From Rhodospirillaceae bacterium (lineage in GTDB: Bacteria; Pseudomonadota; Alphaproteobacteria; GCA-2721365), in NCBI GenBank assembly GCA_002721365.1, contig PBKC01000019.1, forward strand, positions 1-54,116: 54,116 nt of DNA, in the 5' to 3' direction. The notes beneath the pieces were generated by a model. That model was not told the DNA's origin and made no database searches. It saw only the letters and a list, made by a program, of their open reading frames with translations. Position numbers and translations under genes: made by a program. Shown here one piece after another: positions 8,927 to 18,335 of this stretch. Numbering within the stretch: position 1 is the first letter of the stretch; the number at the start of each line of letters is the position of its first letter.

Positions 8927-9790
8927 ATGAGGCTGCCCCGAAGCCTGGTCGGCTGGTTCTACGTCTCACCGCTGATGCTGGTGCTGATCCCGTTCTTCGT
9001 CCTGCCCATGGTCGTGATCATCACGGCCAGCGTGCTGGAGGGCGACGGATTCGGCGGCATCATGCCGTTCTTCACCACCCAGAACTATATCGACGTCTTC
9101 GGGTCCGGCCTGACGTTCAACCTCTATTTCTCGACCATCAAGTTCACGATCCTCACCTGGGTCTTCTCGCTGATCATCGGGTTCTGGGTCGCCTACTTCC
9201 TGGTCTTCCACGTCAAGAACCAGCTTCTGGCGATCGGCCTGTTCCTGGTCTGCACGGTTCCGTTCTGGACCTCGAACATCATCCGCATGATTTCGTGGAT
9301 TCCGCTGCTGGGTAAGGAGGGGCTGGTGAACATGATCCTCCAGGGCCTGGGGATCATCGACAAGCCATTGGAATTCCTTCTCTTCTCCGACTTCGCGGTG
9401 GTCGTCGCCTACGTCCACCAGCTCACGATCTTCATGATCGTCCCGATCTTCAATTCGATGGCCCGCATCGACAAGCGGGTGGTCGAGGCCGCGCTCGACG
9501 CCGGTGCCAGCCGCTTCGACATCATGCGCTACATCATCGTGCCCTTGTCCAAGAGCGGTATGGCCCTGGGATCGATCTTCGTCGTGTCGATCGTCATGGG
9601 CGACTTCTTCGTCGTCCGCGTGATGAGCGGCGGCGGGTCGGCCTCGGTCGTCGCGGCGCTCTATGAAGACATCTCGGTCCTCCAGTATCCGCCGGCGGCA
9701 GCCAACGCCGTGGTGCTGGTCCTGGTGGTGATGCTGATGATCGGGCTGATCCTGAGAACCGTCGATATCCGCCGGGAGATCGCACGATGA
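8927..9790 (+). CDS. ABC transporter permease (PotB/PotH type)
   Basis: Inner-membrane permease of 287 residues with about six hydrophobic segments (first WFYVSPLMLVLIPFFVLPMV, last VVLVLVVMLMIGLIL). The cytoplasmic EAA loop that docks the ATPase is VVEAALDAGASRFDIMRYII, close to the EAA---G consensus. ATG 8927 begins the conserved hydrophobic N-terminus; an open frame continues upstream, but it overlaps the previous gene and has no similarity. It follows the intercistronic hairpin and overlaps the next permease by ATGA, so both permeases are probably made in equal amount. It forms a heterodimer with the next gene product. Confidence 0.9.
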   Translation: MRLPRSLVGWFYVSPLMLVLIPFFVLPMVVIITASVLEGDGFGGIMPFFTTQNYIDVFGSGLTFNLYFSTIKFTILTWVFSLIIGFWVAYFLVFHVKNQLLAIGLFLVCTVPFWTSNIIRMISWIPLLGKEGLVNMILQGLGIIDKPLEFLLFSDFAVVVAYVHQLTIFMIVPIFNSMARIDKRVVEAALDAGASRFDIMRYIIVPLSKSGMALGSIFVVSIVMGDFFVVRVMSGGGSASVVAALYEDISVLQYPPAAANAVVLVLVVMLMIGLILRTVDIRREIAR

Positions 9791-10659
9791 CCACCACCGT
9801 CGAGCATCCGCATCGCCGCCGCCCCACGCGACGCCGGGAGGGCCGCCCCTGGACCTTCTACGTCCTGGCCGGCGTATTCATCGCCTATGTGCTGGCGCTC
9901 TACGGTCCGATGTTCTGCATCTACCTGCTGTCGTTCCAGGACATCCGGGGCGGCCTCGTTTTCCCGATGAAGGGGTTCTCGCTGCACTGGTTCAACGACC
10001 TGTTCACGCAGGTCAGGACCGGCGACGTGAAGGGCGGCTTCCAGCGGTCGATCCAGCTTGCCCTTCTGGTCACGGTCATCACCGTGGTCGTTTCCTTCAT
10101 CGCCGGCTTGGCCTTCCGTCGCCGTTTCCGGGGCGACAGCATCGTCTTCTACCTGATGATCGGAAGCCTGGTGGCACCGGGGCTGGTGCTCGGCATCGGC
10201 GTCGGCCTTCTGTTCCAGTATTTCGGCGTTTCGCCGCACTGGACCACCTCGGCGCTCGGCGCCCAGCTCTCCTGGACGCTGCCCTTCGGCGTGCTGATCA
10301 TGTTCGCGGTGATGTCGCGCTTCGACCGCTCCTGGGAAGAAGCGGCGCGCGATCTGGGCGCCACGCCGTGGCAGACGATCTGGCTGGTGATCGTGCCGAT
10401 CCTCACCCCAGGCATCGTCGCCGTGGCGCTGTTCGGCTTCACCCTCTCCTACGACGAATTCGCCCGCACGCTGCAGACGTCGGGCTCGCTCAACACCCTG
10501 CCGCTCGAGATCTGGAGCATGACGCTCAACGTCACGTCTCCGTCGCTCTACGCGCTGGGTACCGTCACCACGATCGTCTCCTTCGTCATCATCGGCATCT
10601 GCCTCGGAACGATCGCTCTCATCCAGAAGCGGCGCACGCAGCGCGCCGCCACCCACTGA
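9787..10659 (+). CDS. ABC transporter permease (PotC/PotI type)
   Basis: Second inner-membrane permease, 290 residues. An Arg-rich cytoplasmic N-terminus (HRRRPTRRREGRPW) precedes about six transmembrane helices; the first contains FYVLAGVFIAYVLAL. The EAA loop reads SWEEAARDLGATPWQTIWLV, an excellent match to the ATPase-docking consensus. The start overlaps the previous stop (ATGA), so translation is coupled. Its partner is the preceding permease, and the ATPase follows 13 bases downstream. In the polyamine/opine class this subunit is PotC-like. Nothing in it defines the substrate. Confidence 0.9.
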   Translation: MTTTVEHPHRRRPTRRREGRPWTFYVLAGVFIAYVLALYGPMFCIYLLSFQDIRGGLVFPMKGFSLHWFNDLFTQVRTGDVKGGFQRSIQLALLVTVITVVVSFIAGLAFRRRFRGDSIVFYLMIGSLVAPGLVLGIGVGLLFQYFGVSPHWTTSALGAQLSWTLPFGVLIMFAVMSRFDRSWEEAARDLGATPWQTIWLVIVPILTPGIVAVALFGFTLSYDEFARTLQTSGSLNTLPLEIWSMTLNVTSPSLYALGTVTTIVSFVIIGICLGTIALIQKRRTQRAATH

Positions 10660-10672
10660 ACGAGGACGACGC

Positions 10673-11782
10673 ATGTCAACCGAACGGAGACAAGGCGATA
10701 TCGAGCTCGCGGGCGTCGGCAAGCGCTACGACGACATCGTCGCGGTCGAAGGCATCAATCTCAAGATCCCGGACGGCGCCTACTGCTGCTTCCTGGGACC
10801 GTCCGGCTGCGGCAAGACGACGATCCTGCGCATGATCGCCGGCCATGAGGACCCGACCTTCGGCGATATCCTGATCGGCGGCGAAAACGTGGTCGGGATG
10901 GCCCCGATCGAACGGCGCACGGCGATGATGTTCCAGTCCTACGCGCTGTTCCCGCATCTGTCGGTGCGCGACAACATCGCCTTCGCCTTGAGAGTCCGCG
11001 GCGTGCCGAAGGCCGAGCGCTACAAGGCGGCCGACGAAATGATCGAGAAGGTACAGCTGACCGAGCTCGCACACCGGCTGCCCGGCCAGCTTTCGGGCGG
11101 GCAGCAGCAGCGCGTCGCGTTGGCCCGCGCCGCCATCACCGGACCGCGCGTTCTGTTGCTGGACGAGCCGCTCTCGGCCCTCGACGAACAGCTCCGCATC
11201 CAGATGCGCCAGGAGCTCCGGCGCATGCAGCAGGACCTGGGCATCACCTTCATCCACGTCACCCACACGCAGCTCGAAGCCATCGCGCTCGCCGACCTCG
11301 TCGTGGTCATGGAGAGGGGCAAGATCAAACAGGCCGGCGGCGCGCGGGAAGTCTACGTCTCCCCCCACGACCGCTATGTCGCCGAATTCCTGGGCGGCCA
11401 GAACGTCCTGAGCGGCAAGGTGGAAAAGGTCAACGGCGCCTCGCTGGTCATGCGCGGCCCCAAGCTGGAGGGCTTCGAGGTACCCGTCGCCGGAAAGACC
11501 GCCGTCACCCAGGGAGACAAGGTGGATATCGCCGTCCGTCGCGACGACATCCGCCTGCTCCGGCCGGAATCGGCCGCGATCGCACCGGGCAATCCGCACC
11601 TGTCCACGCGGGTCCAGGCGATCGAATACCAAGGGTATTTCGTCAAGGTCATGCTGGATGCGATCGGCGACGACGAATTCGTCGCCTACGTCACCGAGCG
11701 CGACTTCTTCAGTGACCCGCTCAAGGTGGGCGACATCGTCGTCGCGACCTGGCAGAGCGACCACACCCTGTTGCTGGCCTGA
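10673..11782 (+). CDS. ABC transporter ATP-binding protein (PotA-like)
   Basis: ATPase that powers the adjacent importer, 369 residues. Walker [10 protein letters not shown] (42-50), Q-loop [14 protein letters not shown], signature [14 protein letters not shown], Walker [13 protein letters not shown] and switch histidine [11 protein letters not shown] are intact. After about residue 240 comes a TOBE-type regulatory domain ([13 protein letters not shown]...TLLLA), as in PotA/UgpC/FbpC. The start is 13 bases after the second permease, with GAACGAGGACG before it. It closes the transporter part of the operon, and the molybdenum hydroxylase small subunit starts 46 bases on. That close spacing suggests one transcript linking uptake to oxidation. 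Confidence 0.93.
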   Translation: MSTERRQGDIELAGVGKRYDDIVAVEGINLKIPDGAYCCFLGPSGCGKTTILRMIAGHEDPTFGDILIGGENVVGMAPIERRTAMMFQSYALFPHLSVRDNIAFALRVRGVPKAERYKAADEMIEKVQLTELAHRLPGQLSGGQQQRVALARAAITGPRVLLLDEPLSALDEQLRIQMRQELRRMQQDLGITFIHVTHTQLEAIALADLVVVMERGKIKQAGGAREVYVSPHDRYVAEFLGGQNVLSGKVEKVNGASLVMRGPKLEGFEVPVAGKTAVTQGDKVDIAVRRDDIRLLRPESAAIAPGNPHLSTRVQAIEYQGYFVKVMLDAIGDDEFVAYVTERDFFSDPLKVGDIVVATWQSDHTLLLA

Positions 11783-11828
11783 CGCCCGCTCACAGTTCCG
11801 TCAATCCCAGACCTTTCGAGGAATCAAC

Positions 11829-12308
<480 letters not shown>

Positions 12309-12312
12309 TCCC

Positions 12313-14700
12313 ATGAGCAGCGCCACCGGTATCGGCGTCCCTCTGCGCCGCAAGGAAGACAAGAGGTTTCTGACCGGCCGCGGCAACTATGTCGCCGACA
12401 TGAAGCTGGCCGGCATGGTCCAGGCGGTCTTCGTCCGCTCGCCCCATGCCCACGCCCTGATCAAGGGCATCGACACCGCGTCGGTGATGGGGATGGACGG
12501 CGTCGTCGCGGTGCTGACCGGCGAGGATCTCGCCACCGACGGCGTCGGCGGCATCCCCTGCGGCTGGGGCATTACCGGCAAGGGCGGCGTGGCGATGAAG
12601 GAGCCGCCGCATCCCGCCATGGCCCAGGGCAAGGTCCGTCATGCCGGTGAAGCCGTCGCCATGGTGATGGCCGAGACCCTGGAGCAGGCCCGCGAGGCGG
12701 CCGAGGCCCTGGTGGTCGATTACGATCCGCTGCCGGCGGCGGTCGGCGTGCTCGACGCGATGCATTCGTCCGCGCCGCAGCTGTTCGACGATGTTCCCGG
12801 CAACCTCTGCTACGACTGGGACGTCGGCAACGAACGGGCGACCGACGCCGCGTTCGCCAAGGCGGCGCACATCTCCTCGATCAGCCTGGTCAACAACCGG
12901 CTCATCCCCAACGCGATGGAACCGCGGGCGGCGATCGGCGAGTTCAATCCGGGCACCGGCGACTACACCCTGTGGACGACCAGTCAGAACCCGCATGTCA
13001 TCAAGCTGCTGATGGGGAATTTCGTCCTCAACATTCCGCAGCACAAACTGCGGGTCGTGGCCCCGGACGTGGGCGGCGGCTTCGGGGTGAAGAGCTTCCA
13101 CTACCCCGAGGAGACGCTGGTCACCTGGGCCTCGTCGAAGATCCGCCGCCCGGTCAAGTGGGTGTGCGAGCGGAGCGAGGGCTTCCTGTCCGACGCCCAT
13201 GCCCGCGACCATGTGACGACCGCCGAGCTGGCGCTCGACGAAGACGGCAAGTTCCTCGGCCTCCGCGTCAAGACGGTCGCCAATATGGGCGCCTATCTCT
13301 CGACCTTCGGACCCAACATCCCGAGCAACCTCTACGGTCTGCTGCTCGCCGGCGTCTACACCACCCCGGTGATCTACTGCGAAGTGAAGGCGGTGTTCAC
13401 CAACACCCTGCCGGTCGATGCCTATCGCGGCGCGGGCCGGCCGGAGGCGACCTTCGTGCTGGAACGCCTCGTCGACATCGCCGCCACCGAGATGGGGATC
13501 GCCAAGGACGAGATCCGGCGCCGCAACATCATTCCCAAGGAAGCCTATCCGTATCAGACGCCGGTGATCATGGAATATGACAGCGGCGATCCGGCGGGCT
13601 GCCTGGACAAGGCATTGGAAGCGGCCGACTGGGCGGGCTTCGCCGACCGCAAGGCGGCATCCGCAGCCGAGGGCAAGCTGCGCGGCATCGGTCTCTGCAC
13701 CTATATCGAGGCCTGCGGTCTGGCTCCGTCACGCATCGCCGGCAGGCTCGGCGCCCGCGCCGGCCTTTATGAAAGTGCGGCGATCCGCGTCCATCCCACC
13801 GGGGACATCAGCGTCTTCACCGGCTCCCATACCCATGGGCAGGGCCACGAGACGACCTTCGCCCAGATCGTTTCCGAACAGCTCGGCGTCCCGGTCGACA
13901 AGATCGACATCGTGCACGGCGACACGGCCAAGGTGCAGTTCGGCATGGGCACCTATGCCTCCCGGTCGCTGGCGGTGGGCGGCGTCGCCCTGGCCAAGGC
14001 CGGCGACAAGATCATCGCCAAGGGCAAGAAGATCGCCGCTCATATGCTGGAGGCGTCAGAGTCCGACATTGAGTTCGGCGGCGGCGAATTCCGCGTCGCA
14101 GGCACCGACCGCGCCAAGAGCTTCGCCGAGATCGCTCTCGCCGCCTACGTGCCGCACGACTATCCGCTGGAGGTGATGGAGCCGGGCCTCGAAGAGCAGG
14201 CGTTCTACGATCCGGTGAACTTCACCTTCCCCGGCGGCGCCCATATCGCCGAGGTCGAGATCGATCCCGAGACCGGTGTAGTCGACCTGGTCGCCTATAC
14301 CGCGGTCGACGACGTCGGAACCGTCATCAACCCGCTGGTCGTCGATGGCCAGATCCATGGTGGTATCGCTCAGGGCGTGGGCCAGGCGCTGTTCGAGAAC
14401 TGCGTCTACGACGACGAAAGCGGGCAGCTTCTGTCGGGCTCGTTCATGGACTACTGCATGCCGCGCGCCGACGATCTGCCGCGCATGACGGTCGCCACGC
14501 ACATCACCGCCTGCGCCCACAACGCGCTCGGCGTGAAGGGCTGTGGCGAAGTCGGGACCATCGGGTCGCCGGCAACCGTGATGAATGCCGTTGTCGACGC
14601 CCTCGCCCACCTTGGCGTCACTCACGTCGACATGCCGGCCTCGCCGAACCGCATCTGGCGGATCATCCACAATGCCCAATCGGCCATGGCCGCCGAGTAA
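12313..14700 (+). CDS. Molybdenum hydroxylase large subunit (CoxL-like, form II type)
   Basis: Catalytic subunit, 795 residues, binding molybdopterin cytosine dinucleotide; it hydroxylates its substrate with water as oxygen source. The fold is the xanthine oxidase/CoxL one: N-terminal [19 protein letters not shown], the GGGFGVK Mo-cofactor loop and the conserved catalytic glutamate Glu746 in GCGEVGTIG. The active-site loop is AYRGAGR (370-376). True CO dehydrogenase (form I) has AYXCSFR with the Cu-binding cysteine, which is absent here, so this is a form II-type hydroxylase of unknown substrate. Start four bases after the small subunit stop. The downstream amidase suggests a substrate that yields an amide or lactam. 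Confidence 0.93.
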   Translation: MSSATGIGVPLRRKEDKRFLTGRGNYVADMKLAGMVQAVFVRSPHAHALIKGIDTASVMGMDGVVAVLTGEDLATDGVGGIPCGWGITGKGGVAMKEPPHPAMAQGKVRHAGEAVAMVMAETLEQAREAAEALVVDYDPLPAAVGVLDAMHSSAPQLFDDVPGNLCYDWDVGNERATDAAFAKAAHISSISLVNNRLIPNAMEPRAAIGEFNPGTGDYTLWTTSQNPHVIKLLMGNFVLNIPQHKLRVVAPDVGGGFGVKSFHYPEETLVTWASSKIRRPVKWVCERSEGFLSDAHARDHVTTAELALDEDGKFLGLRVKTVANMGAYLSTFGPNIPSNLYGLLLAGVYTTPVIYCEVKAVFTNTLPVDAYRGAGRPEATFVLERLVDIAATEMGIAKDEIRRRNIIPKEAYPYQTPVIMEYDSGDPAGCLDKALEAADWAGFADRKAASAAEGKLRGIGLCTYIEACGLAPSRIAGRLGARAGLYESAAIRVHPTGDISVFTGSHTHGQGHETTFAQIVSEQLGVPVDKIDIVHGDTAKVQFGMGTYASRSLAVGGVALAKAGDKIIAKGKKIAAHMLEASESDIEFGGGEFRVAGTDRAKSFAEIALAAYVPHDYPLEVMEPGLEEQAFYDPVNFTFPGGAHIAEVEIDPETGVVDLVAYTAVDDVGTVINPLVVDGQIHGGIAQGVGQALFENCVYDDESGQLLSGSFMDYCMPRADDLPRMTVATHITACAHNALGVKGCGEVGTIGSPATVMNAVVDALAHLGVTHVDMPASPNRIWRIIHNAQSAMAAE

Positions 14701-14715
14701 GGGGAGGAACGAACC

Positions 14716-15525
14716 GTGAAGGACTTCGTTTATCACCGCCCGAGCAGCCTCGACGAGGCGACGGGCCTTCTGGCCGGGGCGGAAGACGCCAAGCTGCTGG
14801 CCGGCGGCATGACGCTGCTGCCGACGATGAAGCAGCGGCTGGCGATGCCCTCCGACATCATCGACATCTCGGGCCTTTCCGGCCTGTCGGGCATTACCGT
14901 GACCGCCGACTCGGTGGAAATCGGCGCCGCCACCAAGCATGCGGCGGTCGCGTCCTCCGCCGAGGTCCAGGCCGTCATCCCGGCGCTGGCCAAGCTGGCG
15001 GGCGGGATCGGCGACCCACAGGTCCGCAACCGCGGCACCATGGGCGGATCGGTGGCCAACAGCGATCCGGCCGCCGACTACCCGGCCGCGGTGCTGGGGC
15101 TCGGCGCCACCATCGTCACCGACCGCCGGTCGATCGACGCCGACTCGTTCTTCACCGGGCTGTTCGAAACCGCCCTGGAAGAGGACGAGATCATCACCAA
15201 GATCGTCTTCCCGATCCCGGAAGCGGCGGCCTACGTCAAGTTCCCCAGCCCGGCTTCGCGCTATGCCCTGGTCGGCGTCTTCGTCGCCAAGACCAAGGGC
15301 GGACTCCGCGTTGCCGTCACCGGCGCCGGTCCCTGCGCGTTCCGTGCGACCGACTTCGAAACCGCACTGGCGAAGGAGTTCTCGCCGACGGCTCTGGCCG
15401 GCGTGACGGTCCCCGCGGATGGCCTCAACGCCGATATCCACGCCGATGCCGAATACCGCGCGCATCTGGTCGGCGTGACCGCGCGCCGGGCCGTGGCCGA
15501 AATCGCCAATGGTGGTGCCGCCTGA
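14716..15525 (+). CDS. Molybdenum hydroxylase medium subunit, FAD-binding (CoxM-like)
   Basis: FAD subunit of the same enzyme, 269 residues, which passes electrons onward. The first flavin-binding stretch is LLAGGMTLLPTMKQRL (about 30-45) and the second GTMGGSVANSDPAADYPA (about 111-128), both hallmarks of the CoxM/CutM/XDH FAD domain. The C-terminal CO dehydrogenase flavoprotein domain follows. The start codon is GTG at 14716 with GGGGAGGAACGAACC before it, a strong ribosome binding site. Its TGA overlaps the ATG of the amidase by one base, which is good evidence that the amidase belongs to the same pathway. Confidence 0.93.
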   Translation: MKDFVYHRPSSLDEATGLLAGAEDAKLLAGGMTLLPTMKQRLAMPSDIIDISGLSGLSGITVTADSVEIGAATKHAAVASSAEVQAVIPALAKLAGGIGDPQVRNRGTMGGSVANSDPAADYPAAVLGLGATIVTDRRSIDADSFFTGLFETALEEDEIITKIVFPIPEAAAYVKFPSPASRYALVGVFVAKTKGGLRVAVTGAGPCAFRATDFETALAKEFSPTALAGVTVPADGLNADIHADAEYRAHLVGVTARRAVAEIANGGAA

Positions 15526-16997
15526 TGGATCCCGACGCATCAGCAAGCTGGACCGAAGGCGATAAGGAGGCAGGCGCTCTCGCGCGCCTGCCTGCCACCG
15601 CCCTGATCGAGGGGTACGCCAAGGGCGACTTCACCCCCAGCGAAGTGATCGAGGACGTGATCGCCGCGCTGGAGGTGGTCGATGCCCGCTGCAACGTCGT
15701 CGTCACGCCGATGTACGAGCAGGCACGGACGGCCGCGCGGGAAGCGACCGAAGCGTGGCGCAACGGAACTGCCACCGGCTCGCTGGCCGGCGTGCCGGTG
15801 TCGGTGAAGGACCTGGTCTTCGTGAAGGACGTCCCGGCCGCCGCCGGCGCGCCGACGCTGAAGGACTTCGTACCGGCGGAAGATGCGGCCATCGTCTCGG
15901 CGCTCCGCGCCGCCGGTGCCGTCCTCACCTGCAAGACCACGACCTGCGAGGCGGGCTACAAGCTGACCGCCGACAGCCCGTTGTCCGGTGTGACCCGCAA
16001 TCCATGGCGGCTCGACCGCACCAGCGGCGGATCGAGCGGCGGCGCGGCGGCCGGTGTGGCGGCGGGCGCAGGCCCGCTGGCGGTCGGCACCGACGCGGTG
16101 GGTTCGATCCGGGTGCCGTCGTCGTTCTGCGGCGTCTTCGGGATCAAGCCGACCTTCGGCCTGGTGCCGCGGGCGCCGGGCTTCTTCCCGCCGTCATGGG
16201 GATCGCTCGCCCATACCGGTCCGATCGGCCGCACCGTCGCCGACGTCGCGCTGATGCTGGAGGTGATGGCGGGCTACGACTCCCGCGACGCGGTCAGCCT
16301 GCCGCAGCCGCCGCGCCGCTTCATGGACGCGCCGGACGATCTGTCCGGCGTGCGGATCGCCTTCAGCCCCGACTTCGGCTATGCGGCGATCGACCCTGAA
16401 GTCCGTTCGGCCTTCGAAACCGCGGTCGTGACGCTGGCGGGGCTGGGCGCGGAGATGATCGACGACCGGCCGACGATCGAACCGGACATCCTCGAGCAGA
16501 TCCTGAAGCCGATCGGCTACACGGAGCAGGCGTCCGCGGTGAACGGCAGGCCCGAGGCGGAGCTCGCCCTGTCTGAGCCCGAATTCGTCGCGGTGGTCAA
16601 GTCGGGCCGGGTCTATCGCGGCACCGACTACATGGACGCCACCCACCGCCGGGCGCAGCTTCGCAAGGCGTTCCACGGACTGTTCCAGCGCGTCGACGCC
16701 CTGGTGACGCCCACGGTCGCGGTGACCGCCTTCGCCGCCGGCACCATCGGCGTCGATGAGATCGACGGCGTGGCGGTCGACCGGCATCTCGGCTGGTCGC
16801 CGTTCTCCTGGCCGATCAACCTCGCCGGCCTGCCGGCCGCGAGCATCCCGTGCGGCTTCGATTCGAACGGTCTGCCGATCGGCCTTCAGGTGGTGGCGCC
16901 ATGGCTCGACGAACCCCGCATCTTCGCGATTGCCCGCGCCTTCGAGGCGGCGGCTCCTTGGGCCGACCGCTGGCCCGGCTTCACCGGACCGGCATGA
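15525..16997 (+). CDS. Amidase-signature amidohydrolase
   Basis: Intact amidase, 490 residues, with the Ser-cisSer-Lys triad: Lys95 (VSVKDLV), cis-Ser170 (SGGSSGGAAAG) and nucleophile Ser194 (AVGSIRVPSSFCG), spaced 24 residues apart as in other family members. It resembles GatA-like stand-alone amidases; without GatB/GatC nearby it is not the tRNA amidotransferase. It is translationally coupled to the flavin subunit of the hydroxylase. I infer that it hydrolyses an amide made by, or accompanying, hydroxylation of the imported compound. The interrupted amidase at 4552-6075 has the same catalytic layout but is not a recent duplicate: sequences around the active site differ at many positions. 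Confidence 0.92.
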   Translation: MDPDASASWTEGDKEAGALARLPATALIEGYAKGDFTPSEVIEDVIAALEVVDARCNVVVTPMYEQARTAAREATEAWRNGTATGSLAGVPVSVKDLVFVKDVPAAAGAPTLKDFVPAEDAAIVSALRAAGAVLTCKTTTCEAGYKLTADSPLSGVTRNPWRLDRTSGGSSGGAAAGVAAGAGPLAVGTDAVGSIRVPSSFCGVFGIKPTFGLVPRAPGFFPPSWGSLAHTGPIGRTVADVALMLEVMAGYDSRDAVSLPQPPRRFMDAPDDLSGVRIAFSPDFGYAAIDPEVRSAFETAVVTLAGLGAEMIDDRPTIEPDILEQILKPIGYTEQASAVNGRPEAELALSEPEFVAVVKSGRVYRGTDYMDATHRRAQLRKAFHGLFQRVDALVTPTVAVTAFAAGTIGVDEIDGVAVDRHLGWSPFSWPINLAGLPAASIPCGFDSNGLPIGLQVVAPWLDEPRIFAIARAFEAAAPWADRWPGFTGPA

Positions 16998-17001
16998 CCT
17001 G

Positions 17002-17928
17002 TCAGCCCACCGGCTCGGTCGACTTGGCGCTTTGCATCAGGTCGGCCGGCGGTGGAGCGTGGGCCTGGGCATCGAGCTTGAGGTAGCGCGCGAGGTAGTC
17101 CGCCAGTGCCGCCGCAGCAGGCGTGGTCGCGCCTGGTGCCCGATAAAGCAGCAGATCGACGGTCGGCAGCGGCGGGAAGTATTCCTGGACGCCGAGCTGG
17201 CGCATGCCGTGAACGAGAGCCGAGCGCCCCAGCACCGTAACCGCCATTCCGGCGAAGACCGCAGCCTGCAGACCGCCCACGCTTTCGCTGACGCAGGCGA
17301 CCCGCCACCGCCGCCCGGCGCGTTCCAGGCATTCGATGGCGTGGTCGCGATAGATGTTCCCTGACGGCAGCAGCGCCAGCGGAACCGGGTTGCTGAGATG
17401 GGTGTTGTGATGCTCGCTCTCGACCCAGATGAGCTGCTCCTGGCGCACCACTTCGCCACCCGAAAAGCCGCGCATGCGCGTCACCAGGGCGATGTCGATG
17501 GTGCCGCGATGAACGAGATCGACCAACGGCGCGCTCAGGGCGCAGCGAAGCTCGACCTGGATGCGGGGGAAGGTCTGCTGGAAGAGGGCCAGGATCGACG
17601 GAAGCAGGTAGGCCGCGTAAAGGTCCGGCGTCCCCAGCACGACATGGCCTTCGATCTCCGGCTGCGACAGCCGCGCCACCAACTCGTCGTGCAGCCTGAG
17701 AATGGATTTGGCGTAGGCGAGCAGCAGTTCGCCGTCCACCGTTAAAGTGGGGCGCCGATTTTCAGGATCGAACAGCTCCTTCCCCGTCATCTCCTCGAGC
17801 TTGCGGAGCTGCAAGGTGATGGCCGGTTGCGTACGTCCCAGCCGGCGCGCCGTCTCGGTCACGCTGCCGGTCTCGGCGACAAGCTGAAACGAGCGCAGGA
17901 TGCGGATGTCGAGACTGATCGGGATCAT
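17002..17928 (-). CDS. LysR-family transcriptional regulator
   Basis: 308 residues. The N-terminal winged helix-turn-helix (about 5-65: LDIRILRSFQLVAETGSVTE, TARRLGRTQPAITLQLRKLE) is a clear LysR DNA-binding domain. It is followed by the periplasmic-binding-protein-like effector domain beginning near residue 93 (GHVVLGTPDLYAAYLLPSIL). It converges on the amidase gene with four bases between the stops, so it is at the end of the catabolic operon, not divergent from it as is usual for LysR proteins. It may regulate that operon from a distance via the AT-rich region near 7.4 kb, or act on its own promoter in the 17.9-18.3 kb gap. The inducer is unknown. Confidence 0.88.
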   Translation of the reverse strand: MIPISLDIRILRSFQLVAETGSVTETARRLGRTQPAITLQLRKLEEMTGKELFDPENRRPTLTVDGELLLAYAKSILRLHDELVARLSQPEIEGHVVLGTPDLYAAYLLPSILALFQQTFPRIQVELRCALSAPLVDLVHRGTIDIALVTRMRGFSGGEVVRQEQLIWVESEHHNTHLSNPVPLALLPSGNIYRDHAIECLERAGRRWRVACVSESVGGLQAAVFAGMAVTVLGRSALVHGMRQLGVQEYFPPLPTVDLLLYRAPGATTPAAAALADYLARYLKLDAQAHAPPPADLMQSAKSTEPVG

Positions 17929-18335
17929 GCGGCGATCCGGCTATCCTGCCTTTGGGGAACGGACTGGCCCTGAAAGGTAGCAAGATCTGCGCCGACTGTT
18001 GAGCCCGCCTTCGACGCGCGCACTGCCACGAGCCGAATAGAAGTGGAAGCACCCCCTGGCGCCCCTTGACCAAATGCAAGGAGAGCGTGTGCTGCAATAG
18101 GCGGCATGCCGCTACGGAGAACGCGGCCACTGAACAATCTACTGGGATAAGAAATTAGTATTGAATTTGGTCAACATAGGCTGCTGGGATTAGGCTTACA
18201 AAATGAAGGGCTTTTCGGACGGCATCGACGTTCGGCCCAATAGCGGCGCCGCTTAAAGGACGATCGGCGGGCCGGCGACGGAGACCGACATGCCCGCACG
18301 GCGGCGCGCAGCTCTTGGGGAGGAAGGACAGGTCG
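17929..18335. other. Divergent intergenic region between lysR and the signalling operon
   Basis: 407 bases between divergent genes, so it must hold both promoters. A distinct AT-rich patch (18146-18180, including ATTAGTATTGAATTTGGTCAA split by a TTGAAT hexamer at 18161) is the likely plus-strand promoter area, but I find no well-spaced -35/-10 pair. No gene, hairpin or repeat is convincing here. Confidence 0.5.

Noticed and set aside
12313..14700. Aerobic CO dehydrogenase
   Set aside because: The active-site loop is AYRGAGR without the copper-binding cysteine, and no cox accessory genes (coxD-G) are near.
17956..17981. EcfG-type promoter (GGAAC at 17956)
   Set aside because: No CGTT-like -10 element is found at the required 16-18 base distance.
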